DNA from: Chara braunii
Taxonomy: Eukaryota; Streptophyta; Charophyceae; Charales; Characeae
Reading direction: 5' to 3'
Length of the DNA stretch: 29,701 bases
Assembly: GCA_003427395.1 (NCBI GenBank)
Contig: BFEA01000707.1
Coordinates: 279,716 to 309,416, forward strand
The position numbers and the translations under genes are program-made. Positions within the stretch are counted from its first letter, which is position 1. Each line of letters begins with the position of its first letter. A model generated the notes under the pieces. It was not told the DNA's origin. It did no database searches and saw nothing but the letters and a program-made list of their open reading frames with translations. This document shows positions 17,005 through 27,010 of this stretch, piece by piece.

Positions 17005-17079
17005 NNNNNNNNNNNNNNNNNNNNNNNNNNNNNNNNNNNNNNNNNNNNNNNNNNNNNNNNNNNNNNNNNNNNNNNNNNN
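17005..17079. other. Scaffold gap (75 Ns)
   Basis: This is a run of 75 Ns. Its length may be an estimate. Any open frame crossing it is meaningless. Confidence 0.99.
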
Positions 17080-17175
17080 CACCGAAGTGCAGTACTGGGC
17101 AATTCGGCCTGAACACAGGACCATCTGTTGTCCTCTCAGATGGACCTGCCCTCAGGCCGAAGTGCCAACGAGCTA

Positions 17176-17197
17176 TACCGGTACCGGTACCGGTACC
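17176..17197. repeat. Hexamer tandem repeat TACCGG
   Basis: More than three units of the self-complementary hexamer give a fully palindromic tract. Arg-Tyr repeats in both strands' frames derive from it. Confidence 0.9.
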
Positions 17198-18020
17198 CCG
17201 TTTTTTCACGAAACGACATAGGCTCGGGAAAAATCGGCGCGCAGGGCAATTCAGGCTCGGATTCAATAGCTGAGCGAGGTACTGGTGGTTTAAGGGCATT
17301 GATACCATTGCCCCTTTTGTTTGGCCTGGCAGTGAAGTAGGGAAGCAGTGAGGCGGTCGGAAGGACCACTGGTTCTGGTGTGCCATCCAGTTTTTCCATA
17401 TCAGCGTTCCGTTATCCTGCACATCTGCTAGCTTTCCGCGGGGGTCGATCCAGAGCTCCCTAAAGGCATCGATGGCCTGTTCTTTGCTTTCTCTGTCCGG
17501 GCTTGCGGCCAGCACGCCAACTAATTTTCTGCTGGCTTTCAGCAAGTTTGCCCGGAGGGTGTCCGCTATCTCTTTTCGTTTGCTCTTTGCTTATTTTTGC
17601 TTTTGTCGTCTATGAATTAGGATAGCGAAATTGCTTGAAGCATTTTCGTAGGTGGGTAATCAATGATCCGAGAGGGCTAAAAGTGTGGTGGGGAAGGTGA
17701 TTTCCTATTTAGGGTTTTCGATGCCTCTTCACATCCGCTTTAGATTACTTGTGTTACTGCTAGGGTTGGGTTCTGGGAAAGAGAAGTTGCAGGGCGAGCG
17801 TGGTAAAGCCAGCCCAAGGGGTGAAAAGAAGGGATGCCGCATAGTGGAAAAACGGGGAGTCTTGTTGAGCAGACATGGTGCCGTGTTTGTTGTAGATGAT
17901 TGAATCCGAAAGCTATGGCAAGGACAAATTGCATGAAGTGGAAATTTCGCTTAAACTCATGATAGCGCCTAGTTGACCGGCTATTATGCATGCTGGCGGC
18001 GACGTAGTGACACGTATTGA
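17198..18020. other. Mostly unassigned stretch with a possible decayed transposon frame
   Basis: A minus-strand frame at about 17293-17545 reads MLKASRKLVGVLAASPDRES, then AIDAFRELWIDPRG and GTLIWKNWMAH. The composition looks protein-like but I cannot assign it. It ends at LNHQYLAQL, produced by the recurrent AAACCACCAGTACCT motif (17277-17291), just as the LINE fragment at 5.8 kb does. It may be another transposon piece. 17550-18020 shows nothing recognisable. Confidence 0.3.
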
Positions 18021-18122
18021 GAATGTTCATCGAACCATCCAGGATAGTGCACGGTGTTGCTGTCTGATTGGGAATGTTCACTGAACCATCAAGGATAGTG
18101 CACGGTATTGTTGTTTGATCGG
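18021..18122 (+). repeat. 51-bp tandem duplication
   Basis: Two adjacent units beginning GAATGTTCA and containing GGATAGTGCACGGT are about 86% alike by eye, offset by 51 bp. Confidence 0.85.
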
Positions 18123-20618
18123 TGCACTGTGTACGGGAACGCCATTATTGGTTGGCGTGGCTCGCTTGCAGATGACTTGGCAGCCTTATATGACAACAAT
18201 GATGTGTATCACAAGGATGCCTTGGATAATGTGGATGCCGTGTCTATTTTGTGGATAAGCTGTTGCACGTATTGGTGACAATAAATACGTTGGCTATGAA
18301 ACGGTTTTGAACAAAGAGTTTTTTATTCGTGAAGTATTAGTTTTTTTTTACCATTTTGCCGTCGTAGGGAGATCGACCTTCATTGCATCTATAGCTTTAC
18401 ATAGATGGTTCCGATGAAGGAGGTCAGGTCGTTGATGATGATCTTACCATGCTAATTCAAAGAATTGTGAAGACTGGAATATTTCTGCAAATCTGAAACG
18501 AATAATATTCTCTGTGTGAGGTGGCTTCTGATTTCACTTTGACGAAGCCTTAATAGTTTTGTGCTCTTGAATCGTCTAAGGTCCCCTTTTTCGATGTTGC
18601 TGCCTTTCCTTTTTAGGATTTTAGCCCTCCGATGAGGAAATCCTTTCAACCTTGTCCTACGCCCATGCATTTGTGGGACTGCGGAGACAATGACCTAGGA
18701 TGTATGAACTGAGGAGAAGTGTCGGTAATCAGTACCGGTGTGCATTGTTTACAATGTTTGGACATCGTCAAGTGAAAGTTCTATTGTTTGATGTGTATGA
18801 TCAAATGATCTGCATTTATCGCGCAAGTTTGGAAATTTTGGTATCTGGGACGGAGTCGTTTCTCCTTGGACCGATACATTGCTTAAAGGGAATCATGGAC
18901 GCTTCCGACTCGTCACGTCGTTCGACTCATTTCCACCAACGTGGTTGATCGTACCTAAATGGAAGTAGTAAACTACCGTTTTCCTTCCAAGATAAAGTGC
19001 GGTCATCACACCTGTATATTCAGTGCAATGGCAGTATGACGATCTAACTTTGTGGGCATTTTATGTTAATGGTGTGGTTTCAGTATGGTCCGTACGAAGT
19101 GTGGACAGGCAAGACTTACTCATGGAGGAGGATGGGAGATTTTGAGGACGACTTCTTGAGTGAGTGCTCATGTGTTATCTTTCTGACTGCATAATGGAGC
19201 TTGTGGCGTTCATGTACGACCATTCCGCCAGGCCATTGGCTCGTTTGTAAAAACGGATCGTTTTTCTTGTTTGTGCCTTTGATTTTACGAGCAGCGTAAA
19301 ATCACTGTCATTGCTCGAGCTCTGAAGTCAAGGTCTTTGCGTTGTGAAAATGTTTTTAATGATCTCTGCTATGAAATTAGTTTCAGACAATGTGGTGCGC
19401 ATATTTTAGGTAGGCATCTTTAGGATGACCACTTGGGGGTGGTGATTTGCACTCGTGTGGATTGTCGTCTTGAGGTAGGCGTCTTGAGACTGGTTGCGGT
19501 TATGTGGATTGCCGTCATTAGATGAGATTTGGTCAAGTAATTCCATTTCCTAATGGCAGGACGGGTATCTGAACAGGGTATGCGATGAGGGAAACTATGG
19601 TTATCGCAATGGTAATAGGTCATGGTGGATATGCTTGATGGCTTGGTGACTGACTGTGAAGGTTGGTCTTACGTGATACATGATGAGGGGGTACTGATAC
19701 CAGGTGCCTTGTTAAAATGAAGGGGCCTATCGAAGCTCTCTTGGAGAGGAATTCCACTCTCGAGAGGGTCAAATTTAGCCCAACATTTAATGTTTATCCT
19801 CAAGGTCGCTTCTGTGTCTGTGGTTGTATGTGAGCATTACCCAGGGAAGCAAGATTTGAGTCCGCCAGTCTGACTATTTGTCTTAAATTGTCATGTTGAG
19901 TGGACTTGAACTGACGGTATGTAATGATGTTATGGTTGATGTGGTAACATGGGTGATGTGGTTTTTGTATTCCATGGGTGATGTGTTATCGTTTGTGGCC
20001 CTTCACTGGATATATCGGGGTGCCTGACTCGCCTGGAGGTGCTCATCGTAGAGCAACGACTATGAGGGATCCTTTGTAATGTGTTGAACGTGCTAATCTG
20101 AGTGCTATGAAGACTGGGGTATTTCTGCAAATTTGAAAGAACCGGTTAGTTGTGTTGAACGGTTTGTCGGTGACAAATGTTTTTTTTTTTCCTTTTGATT
20201 TCATTTGTTTTTTTTTCTTGGTGCAACCAGTCAAATGAAGTGTATGTGCTGAGCGATGGCAATGACGAGAAGTGTGGTACAGAAGCCCTCTGAGCGCATA
20301 AAACTGATCGCGTAATCTAAGGGTCTGAGAGTGTAATCATCGATGTAAATGGTCATAGGAACCGTGTCATGGAGTGCTAGAGAACGTCTCCGTTGGGTTT
20401 TGGTATGTTGACGTATCTGATAGTCACGGGAGGAACATAATGTTAGGGCTGGAGAAACAAAATGGAAAGATATGAGACACATTAAGCTTTTTCGTGCTCA
20501 CATAAAGTTGGACCCTTGTGCTCTACCAGGTCTCAATTGTTTGGATTGAACTTATCGAAGTATGATGTGATGCTAATAAGAAATTTAAACATGAAATTCA
20601 TTTCGGGCGGAGAGTAAT
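18123..20618. other. 2.5 kb without recognisable gene
   Basis: No frame has convincing protein features. A hairpin at 18373-18427 has GACCTTCAT...ATCTA pairing with TAGAT...GATGAAGG-GGTC. GAAGACTGG--TATTTCTGCAAAT occurs at about 18470 and again at about 20108, and AGGTAGGC-TCTT with GTGGATTG-CGTC recurs at 19410-19520. These point to old internal duplications of an unknown repeat. An intron-bearing host gene cannot be excluded but nothing supports one. Confidence 0.4.
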
Positions 20619-20768
20619 GGATGTATCTGGACTTCGCTGGCATCCAGGGGGTAGGGCGTTTTCAGAATGTCGTACCCTCAGGAGCTGAAAATATCGACCT
20701 AAATCGGGCCAATTTATGAGTTTTCAATTTCGTTCAAAAAATAAAATATATCCGTTTTGACGAAATTG
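20619..20768. mobile_element. Fold-back element, right-half copy
   Basis: Block A (20619-20679, GGATGTATCTGGACTTCGCT...) is followed by block B inverted (20697-20768, ending CCGTTTTGACGAAATTG). It is the complementary half of the element at 11659-11842. Confidence 0.55.
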
Positions 20769-21010
20769 TCGTTAAGCAGCCTAAGACTTCCTCAAAATAG
20801 CAAACACGATGAGTGTGGGAGCTACTATTTTGGATTATAGACACTTTCTGTATCACCCAAGGGGTTTAGTCCACTGTTGCTCTATGTCGGGTCTAGGCTA
20901 GGAGAGGTTTGCCTAACGCTCTTGGTCCATGACTCCGTGGGGTTGTTCTGGTGATTGCATACTTGTTCCTCACTCGAGCCCAGCATGCACTTGTACATAT
21001 CAATTGATGT
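20769..21010. other. Short unassigned spacer
   Basis: I see no gene. Inverted octamers CAAAATAG and CTATTTTG lie near 20795 and 20825. Confidence 0.35.
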
Positions 21011-21075
21011 TGTAGCTCAGTAGGTTCAGTTGACTGCTGATAAGAACGAGGGTTGGGGTTCAATATCTGTTCGAA
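21011..21075 (+). mobile_element. tRNA-like sequence, probably a SINE head or tRNA relic
   Basis: TAGCTCAGTAGG (from 21013) and GGGGTTCAATATC (21056-21067) resemble A and B boxes with 43-nt spacing. CTGATAA in the middle looks like an Ile(GAU)-type anticodon loop. The T stem and anticodon stem do not pair, so it is not a functional tRNA. Confidence 0.45.
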
Positions 21076-21331
21076 GTACAGAGGTTAGAAATAACATGGA
21101 TGCAGTCAGGATACTGTGAAGAGACTGATCATGTAGAGTTGGTTTGTGATGTGCCAACTTCTATGCTTGAATAAACTATTGAGTCAACATCAGTCAAAGT
21201 GACACAAACACAGAAGTGTTCAATCACACAGTGCAGTATGCAAATCACACACGAGAAGAGAAGTAGACCGAGCGCAGGTAACTCCGTTAACCATTGTAAA
21301 ACATGAAGCACGTAACGCAGATCGGGCGAAA

Positions 21332-21381
21332 GACCCGACACAGTGTTTCTACCGGTCGCCTGTCCGGCGTCTTCAGGGGTC
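21332..21381 (-). ncRNA. Hammerhead ribozyme motif in a Penelope-like element
   Basis: Read on the minus strand from 21381: stem I GACCC, core CTGAAGA (21376-21370), stem II CGCCGG...CCGGTA, core GAAA (21349-21346), stem III ACA/TGT with a CTG loop (21346-21338), the cleavage-site C at 21337, then GGGTC (21336-21332) closing stem I with five perfect pairs. The layout is a type I hammerhead with a very short stem III, as described for Penelope-like elements. Stem II has a mismatch next to the core (21369/21350) and one G-T pair, so activity may be weak. It lies about 600 nt downstream of the reverse transcriptase on the same strand. Confidence 0.75.
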
Positions 21382-21980
21382 ATGTGATAGATACCCAACG
21401 CTTAGATGAAGACTGGACAAGAACTCAAAGTACTTATAGCCCTGAGATCACGTACTGTGGACAGAAACAGTTGTACTGAAGGTACTAGAGAAACCGTGTT
21501 CGAGTAGACCATGAGTTGACCGGACAGAGGGATCGGCCGAGAGCAGTACCTCAGACCCTGGGGTCGAAACCAGACAAAAGACCAGAGAGGGATGCGAACA
21601 AACAAAAGAATTGGAGAAAAGAAGAAATCAGAGAGTCAGTGTCAAGGCCAGGCTGGACTACCTAAAAAGGTCAGAAGAATAGCAAAGGGACAAAGGACTA
21701 AAGGGGCTAGCCAAAGGCGAGGAGGCGGTACCACCGAGCCAATTGATCAAAGACTGCTAGGGGCAGACCGGTACTTAGCGGCCCCAGGATCGAAACCAGC
21801 AAGTATCAGAAGTAGCTGACAAGCGTGAGTGTCCATAGTACATAGCTGCCAGAAAAGAAAAATATGAAGCATCAGAGATAGTTTTACTGTTTTTTACCAC
21901 TTCCATATGGTAAAACATTTGACCCACCGATCCGAGCAGTTGTTCATTCTCGTAGAGAAATTTCACAGGCAATCATCAAG

Positions 21981-23335
21981 TTACGAATATGGAAAACCTT
22001 GCTTATACAGCTCCATCTTCAGAGTGAAGAGAAAACACGCATCGGCCCCAGGCATAGTTGTAAGCTTCTTAGCTCTGTGCAGGCGTGCAGTAATAACCGC
22101 CATCTTTTGCTGTTTATCAGAGTAGGACCCAAAGTCTTGCAGGCTTTGAAACGCAATCCCTTCGTTGATGATCACGCGTTGGTTCTTGTGGACAGCAGCA
22201 CATAAGACCTTACATGGTTGATGGAAGACCTTGATCACACACCCCAAAAAGTCCCAAGAGTCGCTATTACTAGTCAATTCCAAAACAAGGTTGTCATCAT
22301 AACAGGATCGGAACGCGTTGAGTCGTTGTTCTACCATTGTCGTCCTGTAGGCACTTGATCTCCGAAACTTGGAAAAAAATGAAACATCATCAACTAATCG
22401 TATCCCAAATAACAGTCTTCGTTCTCGATCCAAATGATTCAAGAATTCAGCCTTATTGAATGCGCAAAGAAGACAAGCGAGAGCAGAACTAGAGGGATTC
22501 CCCATAGGGATCCCAACCTTCTGTCGCAGAGGTGTACCCATTGCTGACACAAATGTGTTGTCCAAATCTAAGGAAGCCAACGTGATGAGAGTGGAGAATT
22601 TCAAGCGAAGATATCTAGCCGGACAACATTTTCGTTTGCCCACGATAGCACCCTTCCCTCTTTTTCTTTAACAAAGATTTTGTCAAAACTCATGTTCTCA
22701 AAAAGGCTCACAACCCATTCGACAGCCTTAATAATGGAGGAATGTGGTAATGCAGTGAACATCTCTTTAACATCAAAGCACGCAGTGACAACGTCCTTGC
22801 CATCTTCCAGTGTTTGGTTGAAAGTATCGAGCCTCTCAATCACATCGTTAGGACATTTGATGTTGAAGTGAGAGTCGTCAGGTAAATTCCATAATAGTTT
22901 ATTAACTGCTTTGGAGACAGTCCTACTAACACGAACTAATGGATCCGAGAAAGATGGATATATCGGTCGCCATTTTAAAACGTCCTTGTGTTTAGGTATA
23001 GAATAGGTGCAGCCCAATCGTCCCAGCCTGTTGAAAGATACTACCTTCCCCAATCCTAACTTATTGAACTCCTGACGGGTATCAGAGACAATCTGCTGTT
23101 CATTCCGACTATCTCGAATAAATCCCTTGTTATTGGTAAACAGAGTACTCATACCATACAAATAAATGACTAGGCAGCACACAAATGTGTCCTCGGTATT
23201 ATGGTCTAAGAGACACACAACTAACTTGCTCAACGTCTGCTTAACAATATCCACCTCGGCAAGACCCCTACCAGAAAAATCAACACCCCGATGCACGTAT
23301 TTATTGAAACATTTACTCAGATCAACATCCTTAAT
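21981..23335 (-). pseudogene. PLE reverse transcriptase, frameshifted
   Basis: The palm and finger motifs are in order. GCTYSIPKHKDVLKWRPIYP is the early finger motif. ACFDVKEMFTALPHSS carries the first catalytic Asp (about 22767-22778). VGIPMGNPSSSALACLL is the primer-grip region (about 22490-22515). IRLVDDVSFF carries the second Asp pair (about 22386-22394). 'FT-LP' after the first Asp and VDD instead of YADD are features of PLE reverse transcriptases. Two frames cover it (22601-23296 and 21981-22643), so a frameshift near 22.61-22.64 kb breaks it; another near 23.33 kb separates the N-terminal part. Catalytic residues are kept, suggesting fairly recent decay. Confidence 0.78.
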
Positions 23336-23805
23336 AATTTAATAGAGAAAATATTTGTATCATTCTGTATAACACTCAAACCGTCCAGCACATGATTCTT
23401 CAATTTCCTCAAATTACGACGAAAACATGGATGCGGAATATTTTTACTGTTTTTTAGGCCTTCCGGGATCCATTCAGCATCACTAAATATAAAGGATACG
23501 TGACCATCTCGTCCAGGTAAGTCAATCCTCGAACAGGTACAACTCAGAACATGGCGACGAGCATATTCGCGACAATTGTGGAGGATATCTGCAACAGACA
23601 TATTCCGAGCTCACACCACTCTCAGTTTACGACAAATCAATGGTTTCAGTGAAGCTTGGATAGACGACGAACGAATAGAAGAAACGCACAAATCTCGAAG
23701 TTGTTTTTTAGAGAGTTTGGCATCAAAGGGAATCTTAACAGTTACTCGAATTCTGAGTTTGATTTTGAACTTACTTTTAACCACACGAGCTATAGTCGCC
23801 CTCAA
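23317..23805 (-). pseudogene. PLE N-terminal region, broken
   Basis: Two minus-strand frames precede the reverse transcriptase. 23611-23805 is Lys/Arg-rich. 23317-23601 includes DILHNCREYARRHVLSCTC, a Cys-rich stretch that could be a zinc-binding motif, and FRRNLRKLKNHVLDGL. The frame is open upstream until it meets the LINE poly(A) at 23813, so the start of the protein is lost. Its function is not known to me. Confidence 0.5.
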
Positions 23806-23846
23806 GGAGGATCTTTTTTTTTTTTTTTTTTTTTAACAACTCCACC

Positions 23847-23942
23847 GGTGTTAGTGATGCTGATAGGAGCAGACACCACTAACACCTGGGGAGAGGCTCC
23901 ATCTATTGGTGGGGAGCGTCACCTACTGGAAAACGGGTCCAG
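23847..23942 (-). ncRNA. Three-hairpin LINE 3' tail
   Basis: The minus strand carries CTGGA/TCCAG (23926-23942), GCTCC/GGAGC around CCACCAATAGAT (about 23897-23918), and GGTGTTAGTGGTG/CATCACTAACACC (23847-23886), paired throughout with one G-T. The poly(A) follows after about 12 nt. The TTAATCC motif expected upstream is only faintly visible near 23960-24000 (CACAGTTAC...ATCATTGGCTG). Confidence 0.72.
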
Positions 23943-24315
23943 CATCCCATATACAGCCAATGATACTGTCTGAAAACCATGAGACCCGTAACTGTGAGAT
24001 CCCCTAATCTGTGCCTCTTCACCCTCCAAAGAAGGGCGCCATCTAAAGCTGCTAAGGTCTGGCACTAAGGGGTATCGCTTTATATTTACGACTAAGATTT
24101 TTACCCTTGACTTCGCTTTTCATCCATCCATACCACACCACTGCATTCCTACCAGGCAGTTGGGAGGGGGAGAAAAGGGTGGAGGTAAAAGTTGTATCTA
24201 TTTTGACCCGGCGATGACAGTTATAAGCTAATTCCACCCTCCCACCCTCCCCCCTACTCACTACCAGGTGTCGTTTCTCCCTTGCCCGATCCTTGTGCCT
24301 TGTTGCTTCCTTCTG
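23943..24315 (-). other. LINE 3'UTR
   Basis: This lies between the coding end and the structured tail. GGTGAAGAGG and CACAGTTA align with the 3'UTR of the copy at 8.04-8.09 kb. It contains no gene. Confidence 0.55.
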
Positions 24316-24777
24316 TTAGGAATCCCCACCTCCATACCACTGCTCCCCCACCATAGCTAGAGTTGGTGGTGGGAAAAGGTCGGGGAAGTCCGAAGCAGGG
24401 CGCCAAGGGATGTCCTGTTGGATATCTGTCCATTCTTGAAAAAGAAGCTGGTAGTTCCTACCATTTTGTCCCACAATTTCCCCCCCCCCTTCTCCTTCCC
24501 CTTCCCCTTCCCATCGAATGTTTGCAATGGGCTTCCCCTGGGTCCCCCCCAGCCAATCCTTGCTAAATTGTTGGATATGTTTCTTGATTTCTGTTATAGT
24601 ATGTAGGGTTACTAATTTTTTTTTTACTTTTTCCCATTGAATAGAAATTTCAGCTTCCACATACAGTCTAATTTCTTCCTGTAGGATTTGGCCATCGAGT
24701 CTTACTGCCTCCATTTCATAAACACAACGTCTCCTCCATAGCGCCCAGAGCATCGCCCGCCTCCCAATTTTGAACAT
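24316..24777 (-). pseudogene. LINE ORF2 C-terminal domain
   Basis: MFKIGRRAMLWALWRRRCVY is followed by a charged helical stretch, SKDWLGGTQGKP, a Glu/Gly-rich insert and the end FPDLFPPPTLAMVGEQWYGG. The same domain is seen at 7.35-7.90 kb and in part at 12.5-12.75 kb. Its retention in three truncated copies reflects 3'-end bias of insertion. Its role is unknown; proximity to the zinc region suggests nucleic-acid contact. Confidence 0.7.
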
Positions 24778-25633
24778 GTTCTCTTCGAAGGATGTGGCCT
24801 GTTCCGGGTGTCATGTTTCTTGACAATATTTTCTTCCAATCCCATGACCAAGTAATTATGGTGCCCATCTGTCTCCAAACTTTGTCCCACCATCTCCATA
24901 GCCATATTGAGTCTGGGCACTGCAAGAATATATGCTCGATTGTTTATGGTCGGCATCTTGGCAGAAGAGTCGATGAGCAAAGTTTGCACCACGGCAAGGC
25001 TAGCCCTCATTGTTCCAGGGTTGTTCTATCAATCAGCCAGTCGTTTGTGGGTAGGCAGCGGTGTTCAATCTGCCATTGCAGTGACGCCACTTTTGTCCGG
25101 GAGGCCCTACTTAGTCCAAACCATCTTACTGAGCGAAGGGCCTCTTTTCCCACATTTAGGTGTCTCATCCACCTATCCTCTACTATGCCTTTTAAGGTTC
25201 TTTTGGGGCGCAGCAGCCTATAAGCTGATTTGACTGATAGTGTGTGTAGCTGTCGTTGCCTATGTTTTCCTTTGCCAATGGTTAGTGTCCAGGTCCAGTT
25301 TGCCGGATCAAAACCAAGGTGTGAGATCGGGGTGGTTGGTTTGTATGCCAACCATCCATCCCTTTCTTTTAAGACCCGGATTCTGTATAATTCTGATCTT
25401 TTATGCCATTGTACCTTGTCTCCTTCCATTCTCATAAGCCAGTCGTCTGAGGCCCTATGGAAAAGGTTGACTAATATATCTCCCCCCCCCTCTCGTGATG
25501 GTCGTGTGCCCACTACATTTCCCACTACCCCCTCTTGGTCTTTTATGCCCACCCATTCGCTTTCTTCCAGCGTCGGTCCCTTCTTGAGAATGCGCACCCA
25601 ATCTAGGGGGACAGCAAAGATGATTGTCTCCAA
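24778..25633 (-). pseudogene. LINE ORF2 downstream region with zf-RVT
   Basis: Minus-strand frame 25633-25007 includes HTLSVKSAYRLL, the usual lead-in to the zf-RVT region, and ASLQWQIEHRCLPTNDWL. After a stop the zinc-binding part continues as LPWCKLC, then HIFLQCPDSIWLWRWW (about 24885-25000). Two in-frame stops break it; the copy at 5.8 kb lacks them. Confidence 0.75.
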
Positions 25634-25690
25634 TGCTTCCCCTTCTTCGTGATAGTATCTCAGTTTTTCTCTTAACTTAGGTTCGGATAC

Positions 25691-26173
25691 CTAGTCTCCC
25701 CGCTCCTGATCCCAGATATGTCCTACTCTTAGGACACCGTTTTTGGTCCATCCCTTCCAGGGGGAATCCATGCATCGTAGCACCCTACTGTTAGAGTTTG
25801 TTATCCACCGGTTGTCGAAGAAGGGTTGTCTATATACTTCCTCCCAGCGCAGTGGTGGCACTTTATCCGGGGCGGGGAGTTTCCTCCATGTTTTTATAAG
25901 GGAAGTCCAGAAAGCATCATTTTTTAGGTCCCTTCTGGCTGCTTGCCTGTCCATATCGGGTTCATCGTCTCTGTCAGGTGATGGTCTAGGAACAGGCCAA
26001 TATCGATCTTCTAGCCAAGACGTCGGGTCTGTATCCAAGGGGGCCACCGGGGCTAGCCTGGACACCTGTTGTAGTGCCAGTGTTGTCCAGGGGGTCTGTG
26101 GGTTGAGGAGTAAGTGTTCAATCCACTGCAAGACTAAGGCCATCATCTGGCTAGATGGGTCTATGATCCCCAA
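25691..26173 (-). pseudogene. LINE ORF2 region between RT and zinc domain
   Basis: This frame continues directly from the reverse transcriptase: GWGSLGI spans the frame overlap at 26161-26173. It then reads MMALVLQWIEHLLLNPQTPW and VLRCMDSPWKGWTKNG. This connection region is typical in length and Trp content for plant LINEs, but I see no catalytic motif. Confidence 0.65.
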
Positions 26174-27010
26174 CCCTCCCTTGGTTTTGGTTGGATTACC
26201 GTGTGCCAGGCCACTCTGCTAATAACATTAGGACATTTGTGGTTCCCCCTCCACAGGAATGCCGCCACCTGTCGCAGGAGGGTGGTCGTGGCCGATTTGT
26301 TGAGTGACCAGAGTATTGTTTTATACCATAACGAGGCTAGTGCTACATTATTGATGACCAAGGTCCGTCCCATCAACAAAGTTCTGCTATCCTTCCAATT
26401 GTTCAGCTTTCCAAGGACCGGCTGCAGCAACCATTCATCATTGGAGGGCGGTTGCCCTTCTGCCGATAGTTTAACTCCCAACACCCTGATTGGGGCTTCT
26501 TTCGGCAACCATCTAATCCGCGGAGATTCCAGCGGTCGAGCCCCTTGGTAGTGTATCCACCAACCTTCCGTTTTATTTCCACAGTTAACCCTCATGTCTG
26601 ATAGATTACAAAATCGGTCCATCAATCGACGAATTTCCTCCATGTTTTCGGTTGAGGCTTCCACCATGAGGGTAAGATCGTCAACAAAGTGAACAGATAG
26701 GGATTGCCTCCTCGGGGATAGATGTTACCCTTATTTTCTTAATTTGTTTGTGGGAACGCAGGTTCGCCGCCAATGCTTCCATGATTATTACGAACAGAAA
26801 GGGGGCGATCGTGGCGAACCGATCGCTCTAGACGGATAGGGGGAGCCAGTCTGCCATTCACTTGCACCCATGTCGTACAATTTTGATGAAGGATTTTCAC
26901 CCAACGTCTAAAAACCGAACCGAAATTGAATTTCTCTAAGCATTGATCAAGGAAAACCCAGTCTACATGATCGTATGCCTTTTCAAAGTCTACAAAAATG
27001 ATAGCAACGT

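Larger units (their letters stand above)
21332..23813 (-). mobile_element. Penelope-like element (PLE), degraded
   Basis: The minus strand holds an N-terminal open region (23805 to about 23340), a PLE-type reverse transcriptase (about 23330-21981), a further untyped stretch and the hammerhead motif. No GIY-YIG endonuclease motif was seen downstream of the reverse transcriptase. It could have been lost, could lie upstream, or the element could be of an endonuclease-lacking class. The 5' side is cut at 23813 by the poly(A) of a LINE. Related sequences ending TCGAAACCAG near 21565 and 21797 may be internal repeats of the element's end. The 3' boundary is not defined. Confidence 0.7.

Noticed and set aside
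17176-17197. Arg-Tyr repeat peptide
   Set aside because: It is a by-product of the palindromic TACCGG tandem repeat.
16778-17545. A 255-residue minus-strand frame
   Set aside because: It crosses 75 Ns and an AG microsatellite; only the 17.29-17.55 kb part might be protein-derived.
21011-21075. tRNA-Ile(GAU) gene
   Set aside because: The CTGATAA loop is suggestive, but the T stem and anticodon stem are unpaired.
21540-21810. GTCGAAACCAG/ATCGAAACCAG as plus-strand hammerhead 3' cores
   Set aside because: GAAAC is present but no CTGANGA precedes either site; they are better seen as related internal repeats of the PLE end.
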